In this document: piece by piece, positions 11,084-23,800 of the stretch
Numbering within the stretch: position 1 is the first letter of the stretch
How the letters are laid out: every line of letters starts with the position of its first letter
NCBI GenBank assembly: GCA_010015745.1
Contig: ML978258.1
Span: 45,505-109,504 of the forward strand
Direction: 5' to 3'
DNA from: Setomelanomma holmii
Lineage: Eukaryota; Ascomycota; Dothideomycetes; Pleosporales; Phaeosphaeriaceae
DNA length: 64,000 nt
Translations under genes and position numbers: made by a program
Notes under the pieces: model-generated
What the model was told of the DNA's origin: nothing
Databases searched by the model: none
What the model saw: only the letters and a program-made list of their open reading frames with translations

Positions 11084-12076
11084 ATGGCATCAGGAAAGAT
11101 GGACGCCGAGAAGGAGATCAAACGCAACCCGCACGGCGATTTCAAAGCTGTCGAAGCATCGAGGCCTCCGTTCGAAGATGTCAGGTTTCACTTTACACAA
11201 GCACCCAAACCTGACTGGAAACCTGGCTCTGGTCCAAACGAGCCTTCAAGTCTCCAGAAATCCCATCGCGAGATCAATCCTTATGCCGAGGGGAGGCCCG
11301 TCGTACACAATTACAAGATGCTCATTTCAGCCATTGTTCCACGGCCAGTAGGTTTCACATCCACGGTCAGCGCCGATGGCAAGAGCACCAATCTCGCACC
11401 ATTCAGCTATTTCAACATGGTGAACCACGATCCTCCGATATTTGTGCTAGGCTTTGCAGGCGGTATGGATAAGGCGAAAGATACCCTAAAGAATCTTCTC
11501 GACACTAAGGAATGCGTCGTCAATATCATCACCGAGGAATACATTGAGGCTGCCAACTACACCTCTATCAGTGAGCGATCGCATTTAAGAAGGAATTACG
11601 ACAGACACTAACTTCGGATAATTCAGATGCGCCAGCAGGTATCTCGGAATGGAGTTTCAGCGGCCTGCACGGTGCAAAGAGTTCGATCGTCAAGCCAGAC
11701 AGGGTCAAGGAGGCGGTCTTCAGCATTGAGGGAAAGCTCGTCAGCACAACGGAGTGGACGAGCAAGAATCCCCAGACTCCGGATAAAAAGACGGGTGTTA
11801 CAGCCTTTGTGGAAGGTGTGAACTTTTGGGTCAGGGAAGATGCGATCGACGAGCAAGGTGTTTTGGTAGATCCTGCGGCATGTGCTCTTTGTTTGCTAGA
11901 TCGATGATGATTAGTGCTGACTTAGACTGCAGGTAATGAAGCCTATCTCGAGGCTTGGGGGCATAACGTATGGTCGCACCACACAAGCCTTTGAGCTGCC
12001 GCGTCCCGATTATGCCGAGGTGACCAAGGATGCCGAGGTTGCGAACTTGGCAAAACCGACGGGAGAAAAGCTATAG
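11084..12076 (+). CDS. Flavin reductase-like, FMN-binding split-barrel protein
   Basis: Three exons (11084-11570, 11627-11865, 11933-12076) with introns of 56 and 67 nt; 289 aa. Residues about 75-240 form the flavin reductase-like (DIM6/NTAB type) domain. ISAIVPRPVGFTSTVSADG and STNLAPFSYFNMVNHDPPIF are the conserved FMN-binding strands, then KDTLKNLLDTKECVVNI, then the SRLGGITYGRT block that is recreated only by splicing. These proteins bind FMN and are often NAD(P)H-dependent reductases or oxygenase partners. The start at 11084 was chosen because the upstream in-frame extension lacks family similarity. It is cytosolic by absence of a signal. It is divergent from the hydrolase, and the pair could be co-regulated (inference). 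Confidence 0.92.
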
Positions 12077-13080
12077 ACGACCTCAGATGAGACGACGAAG
12101 GAAAGGCCCATTAGAGCATCACGGGAGCGAGAAGCCTAGGTCTACACATCAGCCTGTCTATCTCTGATGTGAAATTCATGCTCAATGAGCACCTCTCATA
12201 GCTCTCAGCAGCGTTCAAACCACTTTCCGATCGCCAATGTTCCACCTCTTGAAGTTCTTCTGTGGAATGAAAGCTCGTCACGTGAACATAGTTGTATTGT
12301 CACGAATTTGACCTGCAATATGTTCAAGTATGATGACAGTCCGTGGAGTCATTCAACATGAATTCTTGGAAAACGAGAACCGAAGGCTAGTAAAACTGAA
12401 TCAGCTCCGTTGACATTTGCTCTTGCCAATGGGGTGTCAATGCGCGACGGCGACTTCCACTCCATATGGGGACTATACACGATACACCCGGCCATAAGCA
12501 CTTGCACGTGCAGAAAACAATGGACTACCCAATAAAATAAAGTCTGGACTATTTCGACGACCCCAATGACACTGTGTATCGCGACCGGTCGAGAGGAGAC
12601 CAGCGGATATCTCGTGGCAGGAACTTCATTCTTGGGTGGCTAAAGACCCCTTTCTCGAGTACGTTGGTGCTCGCGGTAAATATGCTCTTTTACTTCAACC
12701 AGAGGGTGCGCGCCATGCTGAAATTCCCGATTGTGAGAGCCTCGCCACCGCGACCGCCGAAGAACCTTTCCGATTGAGGACACCACCCACAGTCCCCGAT
12801 CCACGTACACTCGCCCAAGCGCTCGACCAATCAAACCTACAACTCCAACTGTGCTCGCGAGAACTATATACCCAGGCATCGCACACATCCTTAGGGTTGA
12901 GATTAGATGAGGTCTTCCGCCGCGCAGCCAGCATGGTCGTTGACCAACTCATGGTCAGGCCTGAGTATCCGAGATCAAGTCTCTCTTTACGGCTCTCATA
13001 GGAAGCGCCAACCCAGGTGATGGCGCTGCTCTTCTCGACACCCACAGGGGCACCTCATGTTTCCTACTTCTCTCATGTCA
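12077..13080. other. Intergenic, 1 kb, one doubtful ORF
   Basis: A plus-strand frame near 12636-13001 (about 120 codons, including DPFLEYVGARGKYALLLQPE) looks mildly protein-like but has no supported start, splice partner or family. The rest is probably the 3' UTRs of the convergent flanking genes. Confidence 0.3.
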
Positions 13081-14825
13081 TTACTCTTCCCGGCTCCTTG
13101 CTTCATCGACCGCTCGCCTCCAGTCATAGAGATACATGTATATGCCCTCGGAGATAGTGATGCAGCAGCTGCCCACTGCACATCCAGCCCATAGCCCCAC
13201 AAGCTTCAGATCCTTTGGAAAACACAGAAACAATGCAAGTGGAACGGCAACGACATAATACACAAACAAATTCGCCCAGCCACCGATAGCTTGAAGTCCA
13301 AGGCCACGAAGAATTGCGTTTGCCAGCGCAGTGGTGCTATCGCAGAATTGGAAAACGGCGAGCAGAGGCAAGACAGTGGATACGATACTGATGACTTCGG
13401 GATCGGCGCTGAACGCCCGCGGTAGTACGTTACGAAGGGCGGTCAGAAAAGTGAAGTCCACGACGCCGATGATAAGGAACGTCAGGACGTACGTGCGTGT
13501 TGCGGTACGGGCCGCGGAGAGGGACCTAGCGCCGATCAAGTTGCCAAGACGAGTGCTCACTGCGACGCCGACAGAGAAAGGTACGTGATAAATCGCGACT
13601 GCGAGGCTCATGACGATAGACTGCGCGGCAAGATGTGCGGTGCTGAGATAGCTCGTGCTGAAGGTTAAAATATCGAAGGCCTGTACGAATTATGTCAGGA
13701 GGCGAGATATAACGTGGGCACTGATGGTCTTACTAGCCACTCTGTTTCCACCATAATGATACCAGGTACAGCAAGTTTGGCCATTGGACCCCAATGCCTG
13801 AAAGCGTCGCGCGTAAATCCGGCCCAACACTCGAGCGAGTGTGGGTTGACAAAGTAGACGTAGACGAAGAGAAGAATCGGTAGTAAGTTGTGTGACAAGA
13901 CCGTAGCGAGTGCAGCACCAACGAGATCCCATTCCAAGACGAAGACAAGAAGATAATTCAGCAGGATGTTGATCGGGGTTGCGATGAGTAGAACGAACAG
14001 GCTGGCGTTGAAGAGGCCCTGTGCTTGTGTAAAACGTTTTCCTGCTTCGAAAATTGCATATCCTGGGGCTCCAGCAAGTAGTATTGACAGATATCGCCCA
14101 GCGAGATGAGCAAGTTCTTTCTCCGGGACAAGGGCAGCCAGGATCCAGCCTGAGTTCAGCCAGATAGCTCCGATCGGCAGGGTGACGAGTAGCATAAACA
14201 GGATCATGCGCTGCAAATGCAATCCAACGAGCTCTTTCTTCCCAGATCCGAACGCTTGTGCGCATAGAGTATCCAAGCTTGTAGCTAGACCCTCGTACAC
14301 AGCAAGACCAGTGATATTTGCAGTCATAGTGGCCAGACTGACCGCGCCCAGTTCATCTGTTCCGATGTGGCCAACCACAAAGATTGTAACAAGAGAAAAG
14401 TTGTACTGGAGAAGGTAGGTGAGCATTAAAGGCACCGAGTATCTGGCCAGAAGCCTCGCTTCTTTTCCTGCCGTCGTCTCCAGTTCCTCGACCGTGCCCT
14501 CGCCCTGGCTGATCAGTCTCTCAATTCCGTCACTCTCGGACACGGTGCCATATTGTTGTGCCTTTGTTACACTGTCCCGATGTGCAGTCAACAGTCCAAC
14601 TCTTTCCTCGGCACTAGTCGAGAAGCGTCTTGCTGCCGGACTATCCATTGTGTAACCCGCGGTGTGTGGGAATGGCACAGAATTCAATGCTAAAGACGAG
14701 ATATCATAGTCGAGGAGGTATTTGACGTCCTCTGCCAGGCCTTCGTATGATGTTGCTGATTGAGGTTCGAACACGCATTGTGGGGCGGTGACAAGCGTGG
14801 CGCCTGATGGCGTATCCCGATGCAT
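13081..14825 (-). CDS. MATE family multidrug/toxin efflux transporter
   Basis: Two exons (14825-13734 and 13680-13081) are joined over a 53-nt intron (GTAAGA..ACAG, phase 0); 563 aa. The first 120 residues are a polar cytosolic N terminus. The transmembrane region starts at about residue 125 (LLARYSVPLMLTYLLQYNFS) and shows the twelve-helix MATE pattern. It includes the LATMTANITGLAVYEGLATSLDTLCAQAFGSG region, in which the LDTLCAQAFGSG motif is diagnostic, and its pseudo-repeat in the second half (FSVGVAVSTRLGNLIGA). MATE proteins export cationic drugs and metabolites against H+ or Na+. Location is the plasma or vacuolar membrane (inference). Starts further inside, for example MDSPAARRF, are possible. 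Confidence 0.94.
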
Positions 14826-15296
14826 GGCGATATCGGGACGCTAGCAGGAATCAGGCAGCGGGTGGGAATGGGTGCACGGGTCGACAGCGATCAGCGAACA
14901 GGGCCCATGGCGCACCGGAGAGGCGAAGAGTTGGTTGTCCCGAAATGGGTTGAATATACAAAGGCGGAATGTTGTCGCGTCAGGCGCAATCACACAAATC
15001 AATAACAGAGAGCAGTTGCGATTGCTCGTGTCGTACGGAGCTCTATGTCGCCGCTAGTAAGGGAAGTCTCCACGACGCGCACGCAGTTGGTTCCAGTAAT
15101 CAAAATCTGCCGGCAGCTGGAGCAGGAGAGTGCGATGATCAGGTATGCTTGTCTCTCAGATGGCGTTCGAGTCCACAGAGTGGGCAAAGGTTGCATAATG
15201 TCTACTCTATGCTCAAATTTTGCTCGAGCGCGATGCGGCGATACTGTCGGGCAAATCTAAGAGAGGCGGCGCAGATGCAAGCTTCAGGACTGCATA
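14826..15296. other. Upstream region of the MATE gene, ends at the transposon island
   Basis: No gene is supported. The MATE promoter should lie here. The island begins abruptly at the TA duplication at 15295-15296. Confidence 0.45.
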
Positions 15297-17564
15297 ACGT
15301 ACCTCACAAGCGAACCGGCACTCTATGCCAAGACCACACCAAAACCTACTCTTGCACACAGTAGAAACGCAACTCAACAGTTCTCTACAATACTGTACTG
15401 TACTCTATATCAATCAGAGACTATTTCTTCTGCTTGTTTGCATGTGCGCGAGTTATGCCTAGCCTTGCTGCAGCATCTACAGCGCCTTTGAGTAGGCTCA
15501 CTCTTATTAGCACGCGCTCTTTTCTTTGCCTTCTTTCTATTACTGCGCGCTGCCAACTCCTTTAGAGTTGTTAATCGCACTCTCTCCTCAACTGTAAGAG
15601 TCTCTTCCTTCTGCAATTACTTTCTTTTATGCGATATTTGTTGTGTAGCAGCCTTATTTGCTGCTTAAAGCTTAGTGTTGCGTTTAGTCATCAACACTAG
15701 AGAATGCGCTATCAGCTCAGCGCATTTAGCGAGCTTTTCAACTGCCTTAACTATTAAGGTTAGTGAGCTATCTACGTGTCTCTGAATTCTCTGTTAAATT
15801 AGCTTCAATTGTGATCTAAACTCTAGGGTATTGCTTAGTATTTGCAACTGCCAGAAACTGTCTTTGACAGTAGGTGGTGTAGGCATACAAAGGCAGACGT
15901 TAAGCTTTGATATCACTGCCTCTAGATTAAGTAGAACTAAGCTAGCACCTTAAAAGCCTCCTAAGCTATTACTTTTAGTAATTGCGTTCTTAAAAGTAGC
16001 AATAAGTAGAGCAAGAACTCAGTTTTAGTGATGTAGTTAATCTTGCTACGCATTAGGTTCTTAGCTTGGCGGCTATATGCGTTCTTTAGTAGCAAGAAAT
16101 AGCCTACATCAAGAGGCTGCAGGAGGTGCGACGAGTAAGGAGGCATGCAGAGAGTGATAATCTTGTTATCCTTGCAGTACAGCTAGAAAGCAAGCAAGTT
16201 ATAGCTCTTATGGCTGTCAATAACAAGCAAACGTACTGTGCCTACAGTACGTTTTTTTGTATGAGCGTTAAAGTGCTTCAACCACGCCAGGCCAAACTTA
16301 TTTGTTGTCCAGCCGTTCTCAGAGACCTTAAAAACCTTATCAGAAGGTAGTTTATCCTCCTTATACTAGGCGGAGAGGTGGTTCTTGCCCTAGAAGATAA
16401 TAAAGGGTAGGATTACCTACCTAGTTGCATTGATGCCTTAGATCACCGTAATCCACTCTCGATTACCCTGCTGTACTGTCTTCAGCCGTCCTCAACGCTT
16501 AGAGCTAGTGACTACAGCTCTAGATGATATCTAGCCTATCATGAAGCCTGCCTTATTAAAGTTGTAGGTGTCTTCGTCTTAGATACTGTGCTTGGCCTTT
16601 ATATTCTCTACAAGCTTAAGCTAGCCTCATATAACCTTAGGATCCTCGCAGAGAGCTCTCTTATAGTTTTACTTTCGATTAAACGCAACCTTACGCTCAA
16701 GTTGACGCTTGACAAAGTTGTGAGCCCAGTTAACGCCTACTAGCAGTCAGCCACGCTCCTTGTGCGATAGATCGGCTATATCCTTTACAGCATCAAGCCT
16801 AGGCAGAAATCCTCGCTTGTTAAGGTTAAGTATGTAAATAAAAAGTACTCTCTCCTCTAATAGATGAAGGCTCCTTAAGTTAGGTGCGCATTTGCGTCTT
16901 AAAGGGCTGCCAGCACAACAGTCCTGTAGCGTTGTTTGAGGGACGTTGTATATTAAAGCAACGCGCTGCAAGAGCATTGTTGCGTCTTGCCTAAGAGCCT
17001 AGAGTGCAGTCTGTATACCACGTTCTTTTGATTCTGATTGTATATCGCTGTGTGGAGGCAGCGCGTAGTTAAGGTGGTTTTGGTGTGGTCTTGGCATAGA
17101 GTGCCGGTGTTGAGAACCTCTTCTCAACAACGCCAGAATAAGCGCCCGGGCTTATTAAGGGCCAATGAGGTAACACAAACCACACCCCCCTCCATGAATT
17201 GTCCTGGATCATGTGACCGCTCATATTGGAGCATGACGTCACATGACCGCTCAGGATGGAGCACCGCTCAGGTATGAGCGCTCAGGACGGAGCACCCTGC
17301 TCTCGACTGAGCGTTACACTTACGAAGTATATAGTTAGAGTCGATGGCCTCCTATAGATTATCGTGTTCAACTTCGTATTAGCAATCAATCATTGTTCTC
17401 ACGAAACCCAATACTCTTTTCAGACGCACCATCGTACTGTCTTAGTATTAACTCCAACCGTCCATCCACAAGTCCCTTGCTCTATCCCTGAGAACCAACC
17501 GCTAGACCTAACACAGATACCCTTCTGTACAGGCCTTCACAGCCGGCTCGCTTGTGAGGTACGT
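15297..17564 (-). mobile_element. E1: Fot1/Tan1/Vader-like (pogo) DNA transposon, decayed, split by a solo LTR
   Basis: The ends start with ACGTACCTCACAAGCGA on the left and its inverse on the right, flanked by TA duplications (15295-15296 and 17565-17566). Removing the inserted LTR leaves about 1.83 kb, the normal size. The transposase reads on the minus strand as broken frames: a helix-turn-helix region (16977-16747), the DDE region with the SHLLQPLDV motif (16146-15961), and a C-terminal zinc knuckle (15616-15410, CRCCSKARHNSRTC). Stops are frequent and mostly TAG/TAA at Gln-type positions, consistent with RIP. The element is defective. Confidence 0.9.
17108..17541 (+). mobile_element. Solo LTR 1 (TG..CA, 434 bp) inside the terminal repeat of E1
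   Basis: It starts TGTTGAGAACC and ends GGCCTTCACA. It is flanked by the 5-bp direct duplication GCCGG (17103-17107 and 17542-17546). The duplication lies within the E1 inverted repeat, whose continuation is visible on both sides. No internal coding region is present, so it arose by LTR-LTR recombination. It contains a repeated CGCTCAGG-GGAGCACC motif in the upstream third and a TATA-like GTATATAG. Its last 190 bp or so match solo LTR 2 at 36945-37328. Confidence 0.9.
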
Positions 17565-17568
17565 TAAG

Positions 17569-17835
17569 TGTTGCAGTGAATGCAGTAAATCAAAAGGTAA
17601 CCGCGCGAAGCAGTAAGTCAAGTGTAGAACTGCGCTAGGCAGTGAATCTGAATATTATGTCTTGTGTATTCTTCTCCTGTGTTGGTGATGACTGCTTTCC
17701 TGGCTATCAGCAATGTCTGTTTACATGACGTATTTATGACTCAGTTCAGGTAAGAGATGCTTAATAAGATGAGGAAGCGGCACAAGACCACCAGCACGCA
17801 GCACACGTGATGCGCTCCTCTCATAAACCGTCACA
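17569..17835 (-). repeat. 3' LTR of the Copia element
   Basis: 267 bp, TGTTGCAGTG...CCGTCACA on the plus strand. By eye it differs from the other LTR at about eight positions, all transitions. Confidence 0.95.
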
Positions 17836-17849
17836 CACCCCCTCATCCT
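17836..17849 (-). other. Polypurine tract of the Copia element
   Basis: On the minus strand AGGATGAGGGGGTG abuts the 3' LTR. This is the expected position and composition of the plus-strand primer for reverse transcription. Confidence 0.75.
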
Positions 17850-20800
17850 GTAGTTAACACATGACGTAAGGATGAATCTTTAAGTGTCCTTTTCTATCTT
17901 ATAAACCTTTGAACGAATGTCCACAAGGTGTAATTGCTGTACGAGTTTAACATATTTTTGACGGGGTAAGATCTTCGTCATGCTGTCAGCAGGTATCTGG
18001 TTCGTAGATTTCTATTAGATGTGGAGGCGATGTCCCTCAACTTCCTGACGAATCCAGCTCTGGTGGATATCAACATGCTTAAGCTTAGTAGCAAGCTTGT
18101 CCTGCTCTTTTGTAACTATTCCCACTGTCTGTTGGTTGTCGCACCAAATGACAGGCGTTTGGTTGAGTTTCAAAGACAGTCCTTTGAACAGGCGGTACCA
18201 CTCCTCTATTTCTGATCCAGCAAGTGACAGAGCAAGCAGCTCTGCCTCAGTCGTTGATTTCGTGACAGTGCGTTGAAGCGTCAATTTCCAATCAATTGTC
18301 ATGCCAAACAGCTGAAATACGTATCCTTGAGAGCTTCGGCGCGTCTCAACGTCGTCGGCAAAGGCAGCATCAGATGCCCTAAAGAAGATAGGATCGCGAT
18401 AGTCCTGTGGCGTTATAATGTACTCCTAAACCTCTGTTTCATTAACAGCTTGCGCTTGCAAAGCTCGATACTTTGTCTCAAGAATGTGACGCCACACTCT
18501 TCGCACAGATTCAACATGTGCCTGGCCAGGATTAGTCAAATGTGATGCGTGGATGACGTGAGCACGTGCCAGATCAGGTCGAGTATACTGCGTCAGGTAG
18601 GCAAGGTGGCCTACAAGCTCCTGATAGGTCTTCGTCTGAGCTTTGTTTGGCTCCTCCAGAGACTGTTCCAGGTAGTTCGCTAGCACAGGAACCTCAGAAG
18701 GGCGGCTAGTAGAAAGAATGTTGTACTTGGTAGCGACCTTGTTGATGTAGGCGTCCTGAACCAAGTGAATCGTGCGTGCATTTGTATCTCGAACAACGCG
18801 TATACCTAAGAACCACTTAAGTTAGCTAAGGCATTTCAGATTATAATGCTCATCAAGCTTCTTCTTGAACTCTCGATGTAGATGTTGGTTTGACGGATAC
18901 AAAGCTATGACGATATCGTCGAGGTAGACAAACATGATCAACCGATTGTTGACGTAAACGCATAGAAATCCCAGTATAGGCGTCAAGCCTAGAGACTGCA
19001 GTGTCTCTCTCAGGTCCTTGTACCATAAGAGCGGTGATTCCTTCAGTCCGTACAGGGCTAGACTCAGCACCTGCAGCAGCTCTCCGTCTTTCTTGAACCC
19101 ATCAGGAGTCTCAGCGTAGAGCTTTCGATTGAGTGTAGCATTGAGAAACGCGTTCGGTACGTCGTACTGAAGCAGCTCTAATCCAAATTGGTTGGCTATT
19201 GCGATAAGCGCTCAGAATGTTCAGGCAGCTAGTGTGGCAGCGCAGGTGTCTCCGTATGGCTGTTGTAGGTCGCCGCAGACGACAAGTCGTGCCTTAAATC
19301 GATAGAGGTAACCGTCCTCATCAAATTTGTATGTGAATACCCACATCAAGGGCAACACCTCTGCATTGGCAGTCTCTGCTGTTCGCGTCGTCTTGGCAAA
19401 GCAGCCTTTGCCCCAGATCTCGCGATACTCCTTCTGTGCAGCTTGTCAAAATTGCTCTCCAAACTGATGGTGTTCTAGCTCTCGATATAATCGAGGAGCC
19501 GTAGGAACCTGAGTCTGGTGTATCTTTGTCGCTGACTCGTTCTTGAAGGCAGTTGAGAAAGCCTTAAGATAATCGTTTACTGATCCTCCATAAGAGACGG
19601 CGTGAGAGTGCCATCTCTCTGGTCCCTGGAGATCAGCGTTTTGTCGTGTACGTCGTGGGCCTTCGATGACGTTGTCCGTGCTGAGATCAAGGTTTCGACG
19701 TCTTGGAGCGTTGTTCTAATATCGATCAGGTATGTAGCCTTCCATCTGAGTTGCAGAAAGGTCTTAAGTTTGCGATGCGTGTGGTTGTTGTTCGTAAGCT
19801 AGTTGCTTATCAAGAGCGCGTTGCTCTAATTCTGATTCTGAGGACGGAGAACCGTCGTTTCGTCCGTCTTGTTGGTCTCGAATTGAGAGTTCTGGAGTCA
19901 GTAATCCTCCATCGTACTACTCCTTGTCCTTCTCTTGTCTCTGCTCACCCCCCACCTGTGACTCAGAGAGCACAGGTTGTCGCGGTGGGTAAACAGTGCG
20001 CATGCAGGAAGAATTGAAGGATTGAACTGAGGTTCTATTGTATGTGGCTACGAATAGTATATGTAGTGCTGGCGAGGCAGAGCAGCGGTGAGGTGTACTA
20101 CGTAGTACAGAAGTGGAGACGTGAAACTGTGATACGTCGTACAACAGGAGAGACTCCAAACCGTGACACAGGTGCATCTGAGTTTTGTTGTCTACGCCGT
20201 TGTGGAGTCGTTAACATGTCTTCGATTGCCATATCGTCAGATTTGAACTCCTCTGGAAATGACAGAAGCTCGATGACCTCCTCAATAACTGATTCTCGAG
20301 CGTAGCCTTGCAGGCCTTCGTAGAATTTCGCGGGTTCGAAAATGACATCTTGAGTACGTATGACCTGGTACTTCGTAGGCAGCCAGATCCTGAAGATGTT
20401 AGTAGAACCATAACCAACTAGATGGCCTATCAAAGCTCTCGATTCGAGCTTGTCCGCGCGCTTCAGTGATCGATTGAGGACGTAGGCTCGACAGCCTATT
20501 GGTCGCATGTGTTGAACCTTTGGCTTTGTCCCCCATACAATTTCGTACGGCGTTTTCCATTGCAGTGCTTCAGTCAGTGTCTGATTTAGCACGTATGCTG
20601 CTGTCCGAATCAGCTCGTTCGATAAGGACTTGGGTAGTCCTGCTTAAATCCTCATAGCTCTAGCTCGGATGACGAGCAGCGATCCTGCTCGCTCTGCCAG
20701 TCTATTCTGCTCTTCTGTGTACTCCGCTCGTGGCTCGTATCGAATGCCAAGATATCCGCAGAGTTCTTCCAAGAAGTTTGGTGATGTGCCGTATCCACGT

Positions 20801-20894
20801 TCGTTGTCTGTCTTGATAGCTCTTACGTCGCAGTCAAAGACGCGTTGTATGCTGCGTATGTCCTGGATAATCCATCGACCCAGGAACGGCTTTG

Positions 20895-23800
20895 CAGACT
20901 TTCCAACAATCCAGCCAATCCAGCCAGCGCCTTCGGCTTGGCTTGAACTTGATTGCTGGCAGCGTCGGCTGGCTTGTTAGGCTGTTTTAGGCGGCTTGGC
21001 TTGAAGCTGGCTTGTTGAGCTTGAAGGCTTGATAGTATATTATTCTTGGTGTTGCAGATTTTTGTCTGAATTCTTGTCCTAGGTGGCCCATGAGCTAATA
21101 CTATACAAGATATCCATGTCAGCGTCTGTTAACACTGGTGGTTTCCCAAGGTTATTGCTGTCGCCTAGGCCTGCTCTTATCCACCTTCTCACGCACTGTA
21201 TAGCTGCCAAAAGTTCTGGTGAGATAGCGCGACGGCGAGGCTCTAAGAGGTCGCCCAGCTCACTGAACATGCGCTCACACTTGCAACTTAAGGCTGGAAT
21301 AGAGAGTACGTCAAGCGAAAGCTGGCTGAGGCTAGGGTAGCGATTGCGCAATGATACCCAGTACTTTATAGGGCTGTTTGCGTGATCTGAACCCTTCTCT
21401 GCGCGTGGCTCGCTGCGTTTCCACCTGTCAAACTCGTCCTCCTCTGTGCTACTGTTGGCGGCAGCGTCTGGGTTGATGAGGCTGTCGATTGCGTCGTCCA
21501 TATTGTTAGAGATCACTCTTGGGCGGTGCCTTACAGCGCTCAGTAAGCTTCTGTATTGCGCCCACAAAGCGCGAAATTTGCAATTATTCGCTACAAGCCA
21601 TTCAGGCCTATCTGCCTAAGCTACATTACAGTAGGTTTTGTAGTACGGATGGAGTATTGTAGCAGCGTAGTACGCTAGAGAGTCGTCAAGTTTGCTGTAG
21701 TAGTCTTTTGCCTTTGCCTACGCTGCGCGCAAATTGATTGCAAGATAGTCCTTGGGTGCCTTATCGTAGGCGTTGTAGTCCACACTCTTGTAGGACATGA
21801 CGCGCTGCTCATAGTACGATAGGATATATTCGAAGACTGGTATTATCTCAGCAATAGCTCTAAAGCGTCCGCCTTTACCGCGCCCTTCAAGGCGCAAAGT
21901 GGCTGCTTTCAGCAGCTTCAACACCTCCATGTACACTGTAATTACAGCCCAATCTGTAGCTGTAAGACCGTCAGATCGCATCCATAGCTGCGCGTCAGGC
22001 AGCTTGTCGCGGCGACTTGCGGCGTACGTGTCCTTATCGCGTATTCGTCGTATATGGTGACTAGCGTAGGTGTTAATAGCTGGCTGCAACTGTACAGCGC
22101 GCTTAAAGCACAAGTAGTACGAGTTCCAGCGGGTAACGACAGGCTTGACGGGCTTGAGGATCTTGCGATCTTTAGTAGGCGCATTAGCAGGTAGCTCACG
22201 GTGAGAGAGGCGCTGAAAGTCCTCAAATAGCGCGTATTATTGTGGTGTTTTTATACAGCTGAGGACGCTTAGAAGGACTCCAAGAGGACCGTCGCATCTC
22301 TATTTGCGCATAAACGCGCCCTTGTTAGTAAGCTAGCTTAAATCGTTATTGTAGGCGTCCTTCTTGTTACCCTAGAGGAGCGCTGTACTGATGAGGTTGA
22401 GCGTATGCAGACCGCAACAGAGGCAGCAATAGACAGCATCAAAGCCCATCTTCAACGCGAGCGCAGCGACGGCAGAGTCGTTGTTGCTGGCGTTGTTGAG
22501 TACAAAGTAGCTGACTGTACTTAGGTTGACGCCAAAGTCCTGCAGCGTCTTGTATACAACTTCTGCTATCCTCTCGCTGCTGTAGCAGCTAGTAAGCTGA
22601 GGTAGCGCGATAGGCAAGTCTTGTAAGTTGCCACTGCTGTCAACGTAGTGCGCGACGACGCCTAAGAAGCCACGCTCACCACCCTTTGTCGTCCAGCTGT
22701 CAAAGCTAATATAAATTTTGCTCAGCGCCTGTGACAGGTCGCGGACCGCGCGGTTTAACGTGATCGAATAGACGCAATACATAGCGTGACACGCTCATAG
22801 GTGACAACCACAGAGCTCTCTCAGGCTCTGGATTTGCCATGGCAATAAGCTGTCGAAAAATGCTCGACTTGAACTCAGACAGTAGGTGATTGTTCTCGAC
22901 AAGCCAGCTAACAGCTGCTAACCTGAAAGCCTGAGTATTGAAGCCTGAGAGCGCGTTGGCAATACCTTGAGAGACCTCAGTATTACCGTCTTTGATCGAC
23001 TTCCAGAGAGCGCTTTTCACTGCTACAACAGTAGCTTTTTTAGGCGCTTAGTAACTATGGCCGCGCGTGTTCTCCTCTAGGTGGCGAGCAGCTGCTGACG
23101 GCGCTCGCGTCGTCTCGTATATGCCACTGAGGCACTTGTGCTTGTAGCAATAAGAGCACATAAGAAAGATGCGATCTAGGTCTTTAAGTAACGCTACGCG
23201 CCAGCCGTGGTCAAAGACCCAGCTCTTCTAAGATCTCTGTGATGCTAGTGGCTTCATATATCGCGGCAGACGCGTCCAATCAATGCCAGTAAAGTCATCC
23301 TTAAGAGCTGCGTCTATAGCTGTATCTACAGTACTGTCGTCAACGGTAGCTGACGGTGCAATTGTTGCAATCTCGCTGCCCTTAGTAGGCGCAATAAGCG
23401 CGTCTTTGGCGTAGGAGTCGGGCAATCGCGACTTAAAAGTGAAGATCTAGGAAGCCTTAAGTAGAGCTTTGCAGGGCGAGGGCCGTGGCGACGTAGGCTA
23501 GGTACTGACTAGTATAGGCTGGCTCTCAGTGCCTTTGACGCGCTTGTTTGAGGATGCAGTTGCACTGCTGGAGACGCGTTTTTTTGGTGGCATAATAGCG
23601 ACAGACGCGGCGACGATACAGCAATAGAAGCAGCTGCAGCAACACCGAATAGAAGGCGTGATGGAGTAAAGAATAGATAGATTAGAGCGTAGAGCGTATA
23701 GAGCGCGCAGGTGGTAGTTAGACGTGGATGTGGGTGGGCAAATGAGCCAATGATAAGATAGGACTAATACCAAAAATAGCAAAAAGAAAGCAACTTAGCC

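Noticed and set aside
12574..13001. Plus-strand ORFs near the 3' end of the MATE gene proposed as a small gene
   Set aside because: Two frames would have to be joined without a credible intron; no family or signal is visible.
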